Shown one piece after another: positions 54,386-63,112 of a DNA stretch of 64,000 bases. Source of the stretch: Mycobacterium saskatchewanense (GTDB lineage: Bacteria > Actinomycetota > Actinomycetes > Mycobacteriales > Mycobacteriaceae); contig NZ_AP022573.1 of assembly GCF_010729105.1 (NCBI RefSeq), forward strand, positions 2,976,001 to 3,040,000, given 5' to 3'. The translations under genes were made by a program, and so were the position numbers. How positions within the stretch are numbered: the stretch's first letter is position 1; every line of letters starts with the position of its first letter. The notes under the pieces were generated by a model, which saw only the letters and a program-made list of their open reading frames with translations, searched no databases and had not been told where the DNA came from.

Positions 54386-55741
54386 TCAGCTCGAAGCCCG
54401 CGATCCGCCGGACGACGGATCACCCGCGATGCGCGGCCACGGATCGAGACTCTCGAGCTGGGCCGCCACCGCCAATAACAACGACTCCCGGCCGGGGGGT
54501 GCCACGAGTTGCACACCGATCGGTGGCTCGGTCGGCAGCCGCCCAATCGGTACCGACATGGCTGGAAAGCCGGCGAGATCCCACGGCCCCAGGAAAGGGG
54601 TCAATCGAACCGCCGCCACCGCATTGGGAAGCCATGCTCGATCGCTCCACCGCTTCGACGGGGGCGGAAGCGTCGCGAGCATGGGGGTTATCAACACGTC
54701 GTGATGATCGAAGAATGCCCGCGCTCGGGTGATCCACTTGCGTTGTGGCCGCGCTCTGATCAGTCCTGCAGACCGTACGAGGGCTGCCGCCTGTAGGTGT
54801 CGCCGAGTACGCGGTTCGGGCCGAGCCGGAGCCGGGGCGCCGGGCCCGGGACCGGCAAGCCAACGGGCCAGCATCGCCGGAGCGATGTTTCCGTAGCGCG
54901 GTGAGTGCTGCACGACGCGATGGCCAGACTCTCGGAGCAGGTCGCCGGTCCGCACAGCGGCGGCGCGATATTCCTTCGGGATCGGGAGCGCGAACCCTGG
55001 CGGCCGTAGGGAGAGAGCGATGCGCAGCGCGCCGACCGCACCGACGGTGGCGAGTTCGGGTTTGTCCGCTAGCACCGAAAGCATCAAGGCCGCATCGGAA
55101 ACGGTGGTAGCCAGCGGCCCGTGGGTGTACAGGCCCGACCATTGATCCCGGTCCGTGGCCGGAACGGTTCCCAAACCTGGTGTGAATCCGACTATTCCGC
55201 ATATGGCGGCCGGTGAGCGCACAGACCCGAACGCGTCGGTGCCGTGGGCGAGGGGAACCAGGCCGGCAGCGACCGCGGCCGCGCTACCACCTGATGATCC
55301 ACCTGCAGTGCAGGTGGATACCCACGGGTTCGCGACGATTGCGTCTCGGTCGTCGGTCATCGGCCACAGACACGATTGCGGCGTTCGAGTCGTTCCGATG
55401 ATCACTGCTCCCGCGGCTCGGAGACGCTCGACGATGTCGCTGTCAGAATCGAATCGTCGACCGCCCGTCATGGACCACGGGAGGTGTTCGCCCCGCACGG
55501 CCGCTACTTCCTTGACCGCCACCGGCACTCCGGCAAGAGGTAGTTCCCCCAGGTCGGGGCGGCGGGCGAGCTGCGCTGCATCGCTGAGCGCCTCCTCCCG
55601 CCTGACGTGGCGAAACGCCGCCGCAGCGCGGGAATCACCGGCAATCCGTTCGAGGGCGACCGTGGTCACGTCGACGGCATCGAGTTGACCGGCGCGCACA
55701 CGACGCGCCAGATCGACTGCAGTACATGGTGGGGTGGACAT
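54386..55741 (-). CDS. Amidase-signature family hydrolase
   Basis: A 451-residue amidase. The catalytic lysine is in VPVAVKEVAAV, the serine-rich motif is TCTAGGSSGGSAAAVAAG (cis-serine), and the nucleophile serine is in GTDAFGSVRSPAAICG. The usual G-G before that serine is A-F here, so the oxyanion region is altered. The C-terminal part FLGPWDLAGFPAMSVPIG is typical. The gene diverges from the TetR regulator gene with 130 bases between them, which hold palindromic sites. This suggests that the regulator controls the amidase. Confidence 0.87.
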   Translation of the reverse strand: MSTPPCTAVDLARRVRAGQLDAVDVTTVALERIAGDSRAAAAFRHVRREEALSDAAQLARRPDLGELPLAGVPVAVKEVAAVRGEHLPWSMTGGRRFDSDSDIVERLRAAGAVIIGTTRTPQSCLWPMTDDRDAIVANPWVSTCTAGGSSGGSAAAVAAGLVPLAHGTDAFGSVRSPAAICGIVGFTPGLGTVPATDRDQWSGLYTHGPLATTVSDAALMLSVLADKPELATVGAVGALRIALSLRPPGFALPIPKEYRAAAVRTGDLLRESGHRVVQHSPRYGNIAPAMLARWLAGPGPGAPAPARPEPRTRRHLQAAALVRSAGLIRARPQRKWITRARAFFDHHDVLITPMLATLPPPSKRWSDRAWLPNAVAAVRLTPFLGPWDLAGFPAMSVPIGRLPTEPPIGVQLVAPPGRESLLLAVAAQLESLDPWPRIAGDPSSGGSRASS

Positions 55742-55763
55742 CGCCTTCCTCCAACAACGCTCA

Positions 55764-55852
55764 ATCGGATACTATCGTCTATCCGATAGGGATCGATATC
55801 GTATGCAATACAGCGAGGTTACACGAATAAGATGCGTCTGCGTATCGGATAG
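55764..55852. promoter_or_regulatory. Cluster of ATCGGATA-type sites between amidase and TetR genes
   Basis: Three related blocks lie in the divergent region: ATCGGATAC near 55765, CTATCCGATAG at 55779-55789 (opposite orientation) and TATCGGATAG at 55843-55852. The second and third are inverted copies of each other in 10 of 11 positions. The last copy is 20 bases upstream of the regulator's start. They are probable operators for the adjacent TetR protein. Confidence 0.6.
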
Positions 55853-55871
55853 CCAGTGATATCCTTTATCG

Positions 55872-56537
55872 ATGCCACGAGGGCCGACCAAGCGGCGACC
55901 GAAGACCATGGCCGCCCTGCTGAGTGCAGCTCGAGATGTGTTCGCGGAGCGCGGTTTTCACGGATCAACGATCGGAGAGATCAGTGCGCGCGCGGGATTG
56001 ACAACGGGCGCTTTCTACTCGAACTTCGACAGCAAGGACGCACTGTTTCTCGCGCTGTTCGATCAGCACAGCCAGGATGTCGTCGAACGGCTCAAGAACA
56101 TCGTCAGCGAAGCGCTTCGCTCCGAGGATCCGATCGCCACGCTGGTTGCGGCGATGGCAGAGGGACACGAAGAGGACCCGGGCTGGTTCTTACTGTCCAT
56201 GGAGTACACGCTGCATGCGATTCGTAATCCCGCAGCTGCCCGGGCGCTTGCGGATCATGACCGAAGACTACGCGGGGAACTCGTCGGGCTCCTGACGCTG
56301 CTGCTCGAAAGATCAGGACACCGGGGCAATGTCGATCTCGACATGTTGGCCCGACTGCTGGTCGCGATTCACGAGGGAAGTCTGGCGCAAAGCCTGGTGG
56401 AACGCGACACGTTGCCCGTGGGCGAACTCGAACGCGCTTATCTGGCCACTATCCTGCACTCGGTGTTCGCCAGCGATGTGTCCGTCCAACCCTCCGCACG
56501 CGCAAAACCCGGCAGACGCCGGTCCGTCCGCACGTGA
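55872..56537 (+). CDS. TetR/AcrR family transcriptional regulator
   Basis: A 221-residue regulator. The N-terminal DNA-binding domain covers residues 10-60, with STIGEISARAGLTTGAFYSNFDSKDALF as helix-turn-helix. The variable C-terminal ligand domain has FLLSMEYTLHAIRNPAAARAL. The last 20 residues are basic (ARAKPGRRRSVRT). It diverges from the amidase gene, and palindromes lie between the two. In the TetR family, such an arrangement usually means autoregulation and control of the neighbour. The ligand is unknown. Confidence 0.9.
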   Translation: MPRGPTKRRPKTMAALLSAARDVFAERGFHGSTIGEISARAGLTTGAFYSNFDSKDALFLALFDQHSQDVVERLKNIVSEALRSEDPIATLVAAMAEGHEEDPGWFLLSMEYTLHAIRNPAAARALADHDRRLRGELVGLLTLLLERSGHRGNVDLDMLARLLVAIHEGSLAQSLVERDTLPVGELERAYLATILHSVFASDVSVQPSARAKPGRRRSVRT

Positions 56538-56570
56538 TGTCGGCGATCCAGCTTCGCGCCGGAGCACCGT

Positions 56571-57395
56571 TCACCTGTTTGCCTGCAGTCTGAATACACG
56601 TTCGGCGTTGCGGTGCAGGAAGTCATCCCGGGCCTCCTCGCTGAGCCCCAATTCGTCCAGCCCCGCCAGAGCGTGTGCGTGCGCGATCATCGGGTAGTTG
56701 GTGCCGAACAGGACCTTGCGTTGTCCCGTACCGGTTTTCATGAATCGCACCAGCTCGTCCGGCAGGCGGCGGGCGGTATATGCCGAGGTGTCGATGTGGA
56801 CGTTCTCGTGCTTGCGCGCGACGGCGACCATCTCCTCGGTCCACGGATATCCAACATGCCCGCAGACGATCACCAGCTCCGGGAAGTCCAGGGCCACCTG
56901 GTCGATGTAGGGAATCGGGCGCCCGGTCTCCGAGGGCCGCAGCGGGCCGGTGTGACCGACCTGCGTGCAGAACGGCACGCCCGACTCGACACACTCGGCG
57001 AACAACGGGTAGTAGCGGCGATCGGTAGGCGGCGCATCCCACAGCCACGGCACCACCCGCAGCCCCACGAAACCGTCGGTGACACGTCGGCGCAGCTCCC
57101 GCACCGCCTCCATCGGGCGGTCGAGGTCGACGGTGGCCAGCCCGGCAAACCGCTGGGGATACAGCGCGATCCACTGCGCGACCTCGTCGTTGGAGACCAG
57201 GTCCTGCCCGAAGGGCCCGCGCCACGCGCTGAGCAGCCCGAAGTCGACGGCGGCGGCGTCCATCGCCGCCACGGTGGCCTCGATCGGGACGTCGGTGTCG
57301 GGCATGGATCCGCCGGTCCAGCGCCGCAGGGACGCCAGCATCTCGCTGCGCAGAAACCGCGCGGTCGGGTGCTGCATCCACACGTCGATCGTCAT
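56571..57395 (-). CDS. Amidohydrolase family protein (Rv3510c-like)
   Basis: The ATG at 57395 (MTIDVWMQHP) gives 274 residues. The frame is open upstream, but that part overlaps the kinase-like gene in another frame. The protein reads as a metal-dependent amidohydrolase-2 (ACMSD-type) member: FGLLSAWRGPF, FAGLATVDLDRPMEAVRELR, GFVGLRVVPWLWDAPP and the C-terminal VIVCGHVGYPW, HIDTSAYTA, FGTNYPM. The first histidine pair of the metal site (HxH near the N-terminus) is not evident. It is probably the last gene of the fadD19-kinase operon, so it may act in sterol breakdown. Confidence 0.82.
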   Translation of the reverse strand: MTIDVWMQHPTARFLRSEMLASLRRWTGGSMPDTDVPIEATVAAMDAAAVDFGLLSAWRGPFGQDLVSNDEVAQWIALYPQRFAGLATVDLDRPMEAVRELRRRVTDGFVGLRVVPWLWDAPPTDRRYYPLFAECVESGVPFCTQVGHTGPLRPSETGRPIPYIDQVALDFPELVIVCGHVGYPWTEEMVAVARKHENVHIDTSAYTARRLPDELVRFMKTGTGQRKVLFGTNYPMIAHAHALAGLDELGLSEEARDDFLHRNAERVFRLQANR

Positions 57396-57424
57396 CGCAA
57401 TCCGACTGTAGACGCCCGGCCCGG

Positions 57425-58192
57425 CTAGGCCGCAAGCGCGGCGCGGGCGGCAGCGTGCGCCTGCGCCGCATACCCGCCGCCGAACAGCACGACGTGCGCG
57501 AGCAATGGGAAAAGCTGGTGCAGGCCGATGCGGTCGCGCCAACCCGGCCGCAGCGGTGCAATGCGCTGGTACCCGGCGAGGACGTCGTCGTAGTGCGGGC
57601 AGCCGAACAGCGCCAGCATCGCCAGGTCGGTCTCGCGGTGACCGCCGTGCGCGGCCGGGTCGATCAGCGCCACCCCGTCGCGGGTCCACATGACGTTGCC
57701 GTTCCACAGGTCGCCGTGCAGCCGGGCCGGCCGATCGTCGTCGTCGAAGTCACCCACGCGGCACCGTTCGGCGACCGCGTCGGTCGCGCCGCGGGTCGCG
57801 GTGTCCAGGCGCGGCGCGGCCAGGTCGGCCATGGGGGCCAGCCGCTCGTCCGCGTAGAACTCGCCCCACCGTCCGTGCGGGCGCAGCGACATCGGCAACG
57901 GCCGCGACAGCGGCCCGAAGAACCCGGGCGCGTCCCATCCGTCGGGGCCGGCGCCGAATGCCGGCGCGCCCGCCGCGTGCGTGACGGCCAGCCGGCCGCC
58001 GAACTCGCGCGCCGCGTCCGCGGTGGGAGTGACCGAATCGAGCCGGCCCAGCGTCAGGCTGGTCGCGTCGACGGACACCACGTGTGCGCACGGCACGCCG
58101 CCTTTGACGGCCGAAAGCCATTGCAGGCCGGCGGCTTCCCAGGCGAAGTAGCCGTCGGGTGCGGCCGGGTGCTGCTTGACGAAGTCGCTCAA
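57425..58192 (-). CDS. Fructosamine kinase-like protein
   Basis: The start is a TTG at 58192 that overlaps the fadD19 stop (TTGA), giving 255 residues. The catalytic loop RLHGDLWNGNVMW and the later IDPAAHGGHRETDLAMLALFG are the HGDLWxGN and DPAxYxGHREADLA signatures of the fructosamine kinase (FN3K) family. Such kinases phosphorylate ketosamines on glycated proteins or related small molecules. Coupling to fadD19 is unexpected for a deglycation enzyme. It may phosphorylate another substrate in this context, but there is no evidence for which. Confidence 0.85.
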   Translation of the reverse strand: MSDFVKQHPAAPDGYFAWEAAGLQWLSAVKGGVPCAHVVSVDATSLTLGRLDSVTPTADAAREFGGRLAVTHAAGAPAFGAGPDGWDAPGFFGPLSRPLPMSLRPHGRWGEFYADERLAPMADLAAPRLDTATRGATDAVAERCRVGDFDDDDRPARLHGDLWNGNVMWTRDGVALIDPAAHGGHRETDLAMLALFGCPHYDDVLAGYQRIAPLRPGWRDRIGLHQLFPLLAHVVLFGGGYAAQAHAAARAALAA

Positions 58193-59841
58193 GCGGTTAC
58201 GTGAGCGGCGTGCACGTCGTCGGCGGGCCGCGCCTCGGTCTGTTCCTTGGCCCAGCGGTAGTCGGGCTTGCCGGCCGGCGAGCGCTTCACCTCGTCGACG
58301 ATCCAGAGGCTGCGCGGCACTTTGTATCCCGCGATCTCGGAGCGCACGAAGCGGTCCAGCTCCGCCAGTGTCGGCCGGGCCCCGGGGCGGGGAGCCACGA
58401 CGGCGGCGACGTGCTGGCCGTAGCGCGGGTCGGGCACGCCGACCACCAGCGCGTCGAAGACGTCGGGATGGCCCTTGAGCGCCGCCTCGACCTCCTCGGG
58501 GTAGATCTTCTCGCCGCCGCTGTTGATCGACACCGAGCCGCGGCCGAGCATCGTGACGGTGCCGTCCTCCTCGACCAGTGCGTAGTCGCCGGGGATGGCG
58601 TAGCGCACGCCGTTGAAGGTCTTGAACGTCTCGGCGGTCTTCTTCTCGTCCTTGTAGTAGCCGACCGGGATGTTGCCCTTCTTGGCGATCAGGCCGCGCA
58701 CGCCAGAGCCCGGCTGCACCTCGTTGCCCTCCTCGTCGAGGACGACGGTGCGGTGGTCGATGCTCACCCGCGGGCCGCCGGCATGCGGCGCATCCTTGGC
58801 GACGATGCTGGTGCCGCCGAAGCCGGTCTCCGACGAGCCGATCGAGTCGGTGATGACGCGGTTGGGCAGCAGCTCGAGGAGCTTCTCCTTGATGCTGGGC
58901 GAGAACAACGCCGCCGTGCTGGCCAGCAGGAACAGCGACGAGAGGTCGTAGTCATGGTCGGTGTCCAGCGCGTCGAGCAGCGGCCGCGCCATGGCGTCGC
59001 CGGTGAAGAACAGCAGGTTCACCTTGTGCTCGTGGATCGTGCGCCACACCTGCTCGGCGTCGAATTCCGGTGCCAGCACGGTCGTCTGGCCGGAGAAGAT
59101 CGACATCCAGGTGGCCGATTGGGTGGCGCCGTGGATCATCGGCGGAATCGGGTAGCGGATCATCGGCGGGTTGGCGGCGGCCGCCCTGGCCAGGTCGTAC
59201 TCGTCCTCGATGAATTGCCCTGTCGCGAAGTCGGTTCCGCCGAACAGCACGCGGTAGATGTCCTCGTGGCGCCACATGACGCCCTTGGGGAACCCCGTGG
59301 TGCCGCCCGTGTAGAGAAGGTAGATGTCGTCGGGGCTGCGTTCGCCGAGCAGGTCTTGGAAGTCGCGCTCGGGCGAGCCCTGCGCGATCGCGGAGTAGAA
59401 CTCGACACCGCCGTAGCGCTGGTAGTCCTTATCGCTGCCGTCCTCGATGACCAGAACCGTCTTGACATTGGGGGTGTCCGGCAAGACATTCGCCACCCGG
59501 TCGGCGTACTGGCGCTCGTGGACCAGCGCGACCATGTCGGAGTTGTCGAACAAGTAGCGGAGCTCGCCCTCGACGTAGCGGTAGTTGACGTTGACCAGGA
59601 TGGCGCCCGCCTTGACGATGCCGAGCATCGCGATCACGATCTCGATGCGGTTGCGGCAATACAGTCCGACCTTGTCGTCCTTCTTGACCCCCTGGTCGAT
59701 CAGGTAGTGCGCGAGGCGGTTGGCCTTCTCCTCCAGCTCGGCGTAGGTCAACTTCTCGTCACCGCAGATCAGGGCGACACGGTCAGGCACAGCGTCGATG
59801 GCGTGCTCGGCAAGATCGGCAATATTCAGGGCCACGGCCAC
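58189..59841 (-). CDS. fadD19: FadD19, steroid side-chain acyl-CoA ligase
   Basis: The GTG at 59841 starts [19 protein letters not shown], as in M. tuberculosis, and gives 550 residues. Motifs are [67 protein letters not shown] and the catalytic lysine in [12 protein letters not shown]. FadD19 activates the C26 carboxylate of cholestenoic acids and is needed for branched sterol side chains. The KstR site ends only 6 bases before the start codon and no ribosome site is seen, so the mRNA may be leaderless. Confidence 0.94.
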   Translation of the reverse strand: MAVALNIADLAEHAIDAVPDRVALICGDEKLTYAELEEKANRLAHYLIDQGVKKDDKVGLYCRNRIEIVIAMLGIVKAGAILVNVNYRYVEGELRYLFDNSDMVALVHERQYADRVANVLPDTPNVKTVLVIEDGSDKDYQRYGGVEFYSAIAQGSPERDFQDLLGERSPDDIYLLYTGGTTGFPKGVMWRHEDIYRVLFGGTDFATGQFIEDEYDLARAAAANPPMIRYPIPPMIHGATQSATWMSIFSGQTTVLAPEFDAEQVWRTIHEHKVNLLFFTGDAMARPLLDALDTDHDYDLSSLFLLASTAALFSPSIKEKLLELLPNRVITDSIGSSETGFGGTSIVAKDAPHAGGPRVSIDHRTVVLDEEGNEVQPGSGVRGLIAKKGNIPVGYYKDEKKTAETFKTFNGVRYAIPGDYALVEEDGTVTMLGRGSVSINSGGEKIYPEEVEAALKGHPDVFDALVVGVPDPRYGQHVAAVVAPRPGARPTLAELDRFVRSEIAGYKVPRSLWIVDEVKRSPAGKPDYRWAKEQTEARPADDVHAAHVTA

Positions 59842-59846
59842 CAAAT

Positions 59847-59860
59847 TAGAACGTGTTACA
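59847..59860. promoter_or_regulatory. KstR operator between fadD19 and echA19
   Basis: TAGAACGTGTTACA is the same 14-base site as in front of fadE26 and fits TnnAACnnGTTnnA. It begins 5 bases beyond the fadD19 start and lies 45 bases before the echA19 start, so one repressor site can control both divergent genes. Confidence 0.85.
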
Positions 59861-59905
59861 TTTCTTGACAAGCTCGCCCCCGACGTCGACCGAAAGGTGG
59901 TAGCC

Positions 59906-60727
59906 GTGGCCCAGGCTCCAGCAAACGAGGAAAACGGCCCCTCTGAACCCGACGCGCTCGTCGAACATCGCGGTCACACCCTCATTGTCACGTTGAACAG
60001 GCCCCACGCCCGCAACGCGCTGAGCACCGAAATGATGGAAATCATGGTGCGGGCCTGGGATCGCGTCGACAACGATCCCGACATCCGGTGCTGCATCCTG
60101 ACCGGCGCCGGTGGCTACTTCTGCGCCGGCATGGACCTCAAGGCGGCGACCAAGAAGCCGCCGGGTGAGTCGTTCAAGGACGGCAGCTACGACCCGTCGC
60201 GAATCGACGCCTTGCTCAAAGGCCGCAGACTCACAAAACCCCTCATCGCGGCAGTCGAGGGGCCCGCCATCGCCGGCGGCACCGAAATCCTGCAGGGCAC
60301 CGACATCCGCGTCGCCGGGGAGAGCGCCAAGTTCGGCATCTCGGAGGCCAAGTGGAGCCTGTACCCGATGGGCGGCTCGGCGGTGCGCCTGGTGCGGCAG
60401 ATCCCGTACACGGTCGCGTGCGACCTGCTGCTGACCGGCCGGCACATCACCGCGGCCGAGGCCAAGGAGATCGGCCTGATCGGGCACCTCGTGCCCGACG
60501 GCCAGGCCCTGACCAAGGCGCTCGAGATCGCCTCGTTGATCGAGAACAACGGCCCGCTGGCCGTGCAGGCGATCCTGCGCGCCATCCGTGAGACCGAGGG
60601 CATGCACGAGAACGACGCGTTCAAGATCGACACCCAGATCGGCATCAAGGTGTTCCTGTCCGACGACGCCAAGGAAGGCCCGCGCGCGTTCGCCGAGAAG
60701 CGCAAGCCCAACTTCCAGAACAAGTAG
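59906..60727 (+). CDS. echA19: EchA19, enoyl-CoA hydratase of sterol degradation
   Basis: The GTG at 59906 follows AAAGGTGG and gives 273 residues. The frame upstream contains no better start. Crotonase motifs are [34 protein letters not shown] and [20 protein letters not shown], with glutamates in GTE and SEA. EchA19 is reported as a steroid enoyl-CoA hydratase in M. tuberculosis. It diverges from fadD19 and shares its KstR site. The protein starts about 10 residues earlier than the M. tuberculosis form. Confidence 0.92.
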   Translation: MAQAPANEENGPSEPDALVEHRGHTLIVTLNRPHARNALSTEMMEIMVRAWDRVDNDPDIRCCILTGAGGYFCAGMDLKAATKKPPGESFKDGSYDPSRIDALLKGRRLTKPLIAAVEGPAIAGGTEILQGTDIRVAGESAKFGISEAKWSLYPMGGSAVRLVRQIPYTVACDLLLTGRHITAAEAKEIGLIGHLVPDGQALTKALEIASLIENNGPLAVQAILRAIRETEGMHENDAFKIDTQIGIKVFLSDDAKEGPRAFAEKRKPNFQNK

Positions 60728-60742
60728 GCCCTTTCGCTGTGC

Positions 60743-61058
60743 GCCGAGCGTGATCTGATGGCGACTTTTCGGCCTGCCGATTTTCGGCCCTGACATCACG
60801 CTCGGCCCGGGCGCCCAATCGCCCCGTGAGACATGGCGTCGGAATACGAAGGCGACCACCATCGGACCGATCGCAGGCAATTTCGTAGCGATATCGCCCG
60901 CTACTAAGCGCTGCTCGATCTGGAATGGGTGGCACTCCGTGCTACGGCCGAGGACACGCGAGGCGGCGTTTTGGCCAGGGTCGCGGCGGCCTGGTCGCGC
61001 CGAACGTGTTCTCAGGGCGGGAAAATCGCCTAGATCCCGCCCGAACATCACGCTCGGC
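60743..61058. repeat. Intergenic palindromes with a shared ATCACGCTCGGC core
   Basis: Between the convergent echA19 and cyp142 genes (344 bases without a gene), GCCGAGCGTGAT at 60743-60754 pairs exactly with ATCACGCTCGGC at 60795-60806. ACATCACGCTCGGC recurs at 61045-61058, just before the cyp142 stop. The hairpin may terminate transcription. The repeat of the core suggests a small mobile or REP-like sequence. Confidence 0.55.
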
Positions 61059-61071
61059 GAGGAGGGGGCGC

Positions 61072-62292
61072 CTAGCCCACCGGTGCCGTCGGCGTGAACA
61101 CCACCGGCATCGACTCGAGGCCGCTGACGAAGTTCGCCGGGCGCAGGGGCAACGCCGAATCGTCGGCCGCCAGCCGCAGGTCGGGCAGCCGTTGCAGCAC
61201 ACGCGCCGTCATCAGCGACAATTCCAAGCGCGCCAGCTGATTACCCAGGCAGAAGTGAGTGCCGAAGCCGAAGGCCATGTGGCTGTTGGGGTTTCGGCGG
61301 ATGTCGAAGCTCTCCGGCTGATCGAAGACGGCCTCGTCGAAGTTGGCCGACTCGAACAGCAGCATGATCTTCTCACCCTCGCGCAGCGAGGTCCCGTGAA
61401 AGTCCGTGTCCGCCGTCAGGGTTCGGCACATGTTCTTCACCGGCGACGTCCAGCGCAGCATCTCCTCGATGGCGCCGGGAAGCAGTGCGGGGTCATGCTG
61501 CACGGCGCCCCACTGATCGCGGTGCCGCAACAGCTGTTCCGTCCCGCCGCTGAGCGTGTGCCGCGTCGTCTCGTCCCCGCCGATCAGGATCAGCAGCGTC
61601 TCCATGACGATCTCGTCGTCGGACATCCGCTGGCCCTCCACTTCGGCGTTGACGAGGATGGAGAACAGGTCGTCGGTCGGCTCCGCGCGCCGCTTGGCGA
61701 TGATGTCCATCGTGAAGGCGGTGTACGCGGCGAAGGCCTCCATCACCGTCTGGAACTCCGCCGAGGCCGGGTCGATGTGGGAGCTCAGCCCGCAGACCAG
61801 GTCGTCGGACCACTTCAGCAGCATCCCGCGTTCCTCGGGAAGCACCCCGAGCATGTCGCCGATCACCGCCATCGGCAGCGGCGCCGCGATGTCGCGGACG
61901 AAGTCGCACTCGCCCCGCTCGCACACCGCGTCGATCAGCGTGTCACACAGCCGCTCGATGGACGGCTCCTTCTCTTTCACCCGCTTGCGGGTGAAGCCGG
62001 CGTTGACGAGCTTGCGCCGCAACACGTGCGCGGGATCGTCCATGTCGATCATGTACGGCATGCCCGGCTGGTCGGGGCGGATTCCACCGGTGTTGGAGAA
62101 CAGCTCAGGGTTCCGCTCGGCATCCAGGATCGCCTGATAGGTCGTCGCACCGGCCAGGCCGTTGCGGTCTCGGAACACCGGCTGATTGGCGCGCATCCAC
62201 CGATACGCCTCCCGCGCCTTGCGGCCGTCGGCATAGAAGTAGCCGTCGGTCAGGTCGATGTCCAAGATCGTGTCCGGGATGGTTGACGTCAT
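61072..62292 (-). CDS. cyp142: CYP142, steroid C26/C27 cytochrome P450
   Basis: A 406-residue P450. The I-helix motif is LILIGGDETTRH, the K-helix has EEMLRW, and the heme-binding loop is FGFGTHFCLG with the ligand C348. The start reads MTSTIPDTILDIDLTDGYFY. Position and sequence match CYP142, which hydroxylates the terminal carbon of cholesterol or cholestenone and oxidises it to the acid that FadD19 then activates. The gene is complete. It diverges from the Rv3519-like gene with 37 bases between the starts. Electron partners such as fdxD are encoded nearby. Confidence 0.94.
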   Translation of the reverse strand: MTSTIPDTILDIDLTDGYFYADGRKAREAYRWMRANQPVFRDRNGLAGATTYQAILDAERNPELFSNTGGIRPDQPGMPYMIDMDDPAHVLRRKLVNAGFTRKRVKEKEPSIERLCDTLIDAVCERGECDFVRDIAAPLPMAVIGDMLGVLPEERGMLLKWSDDLVCGLSSHIDPASAEFQTVMEAFAAYTAFTMDIIAKRRAEPTDDLFSILVNAEVEGQRMSDDEIVMETLLILIGGDETTRHTLSGGTEQLLRHRDQWGAVQHDPALLPGAIEEMLRWTSPVKNMCRTLTADTDFHGTSLREGEKIMLLFESANFDEAVFDQPESFDIRRNPNSHMAFGFGTHFCLGNQLARLELSLMTARVLQRLPDLRLAADDSALPLRPANFVSGLESMPVVFTPTAPVG

Positions 62293-62329
62293 CTATCTAG
62301 CCTCCTACGAGCGGATTACAGTGACCGGC

Positions 62330-63052
62330 ATGCCTGATTCACAACACATCATCGCCGGGACGGTCCTCACCATGCCGGTGCGGATCCGGAAGGCGGACGT
62401 CCACACCGCGATGTTCTCGGTGGATGCCCCAGCGGCACAACGACTCATCGACTACAGCGGGCTGAAGGTCTGCCAGCACCGCCCGGGCCGCGCGGTGGTC
62501 AATCTGATGCTGGCCCGCTACCTCGACGGCGACCTCGGGCAGTACCACGAATTCGGCACCTGCGTGATGGTGAATCCGCCCGGCTCGGACGCGCGCGGCC
62601 TTCGGGCTCTCGGCGCGGCCGCAGCGTTCATCCACCACCTGCCGGTCGACCAGAGCTTCACGCTGGAGGCCGGACGCACCATCTGGGGATTCCCGAAGAT
62701 CATGGCCGACTTCACCATTCGCGAGAACGGGCGGTTCGGGTTCGACGTCAGCGCCGATGGTGCGCACATCGCCGGCATCGACTTCGCCCGCGGACTGCCC
62801 GTGCCGTCGATGTTCACCTCGCGCCCACAGGTGCTCAAAACCTACACCTTCGCCGAGGGCACCACCCGGGAGGTGCCCTGGGAGATGCGGGTCAGCGGCA
62901 TGCGAGGACGGGTCGGCGGCGCGACGCTGCGGCTGGGCGACCACCCCTATGCCAAGGAGCTGGCGTCGCTGGGCCTGCCGAAGCGGGCGATGGTCTCCGG
63001 GTCGGTCGGTCACGTCGAGATGTCCTTCGGTGACGCCCACCCGATCGGCTGA
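62330..63052 (+). CDS. Acetoacetate decarboxylase-fold protein (Rv3519-like)
   Basis: The ATG at 62330 gives 240 residues. A GTG nine bases upstream is an alternative. The protein looks like the acetoacetate decarboxylase (ADC) superfamily, with YHEFGTCVMVNPPGSDARG, AGRTIWGFPKIMADFTI (family lysine in GFPK) and GSVGHVEMSFGDAHP. Members bind small keto-acids or enol forms, and not all are decarboxylases. It lies in the same place as Rv3519 in the sterol region. Its substrate is not established. Confidence 0.82.
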   Translation: MPDSQHIIAGTVLTMPVRIRKADVHTAMFSVDAPAAQRLIDYSGLKVCQHRPGRAVVNLMLARYLDGDLGQYHEFGTCVMVNPPGSDARGLRALGAAAAFIHHLPVDQSFTLEAGRTIWGFPKIMADFTIRENGRFGFDVSADGAHIAGIDFARGLPVPSMFTSRPQVLKTYTFAEGTTREVPWEMRVSGMRGRVGGATLRLGDHPYAKELASLGLPKRAMVSGSVGHVEMSFGDAHPIG

Positions 63053-63080
63053 CCGGCCGATTTCGGTCATCCGGCCAATC

Positions 63081-63094
63081 TAGAACGTGTTCTA
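63081..63094. promoter_or_regulatory. Perfect KstR palindrome between convergent genes
   Basis: TAGAACGTGTTCTA is a fully symmetric match to TnnAACnnGTTnnA and the best site in the window. It lies 29 bases after the stop of the Rv3519-like gene and 19 bases before the 3' end of the Rv3520c-like gene. Neither has its promoter here, so the site does not sit in front of any visible gene. Confidence 0.8.
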
Positions 63095-63112
63095 TCCGGT
63101 GGCAAGGAGCGG

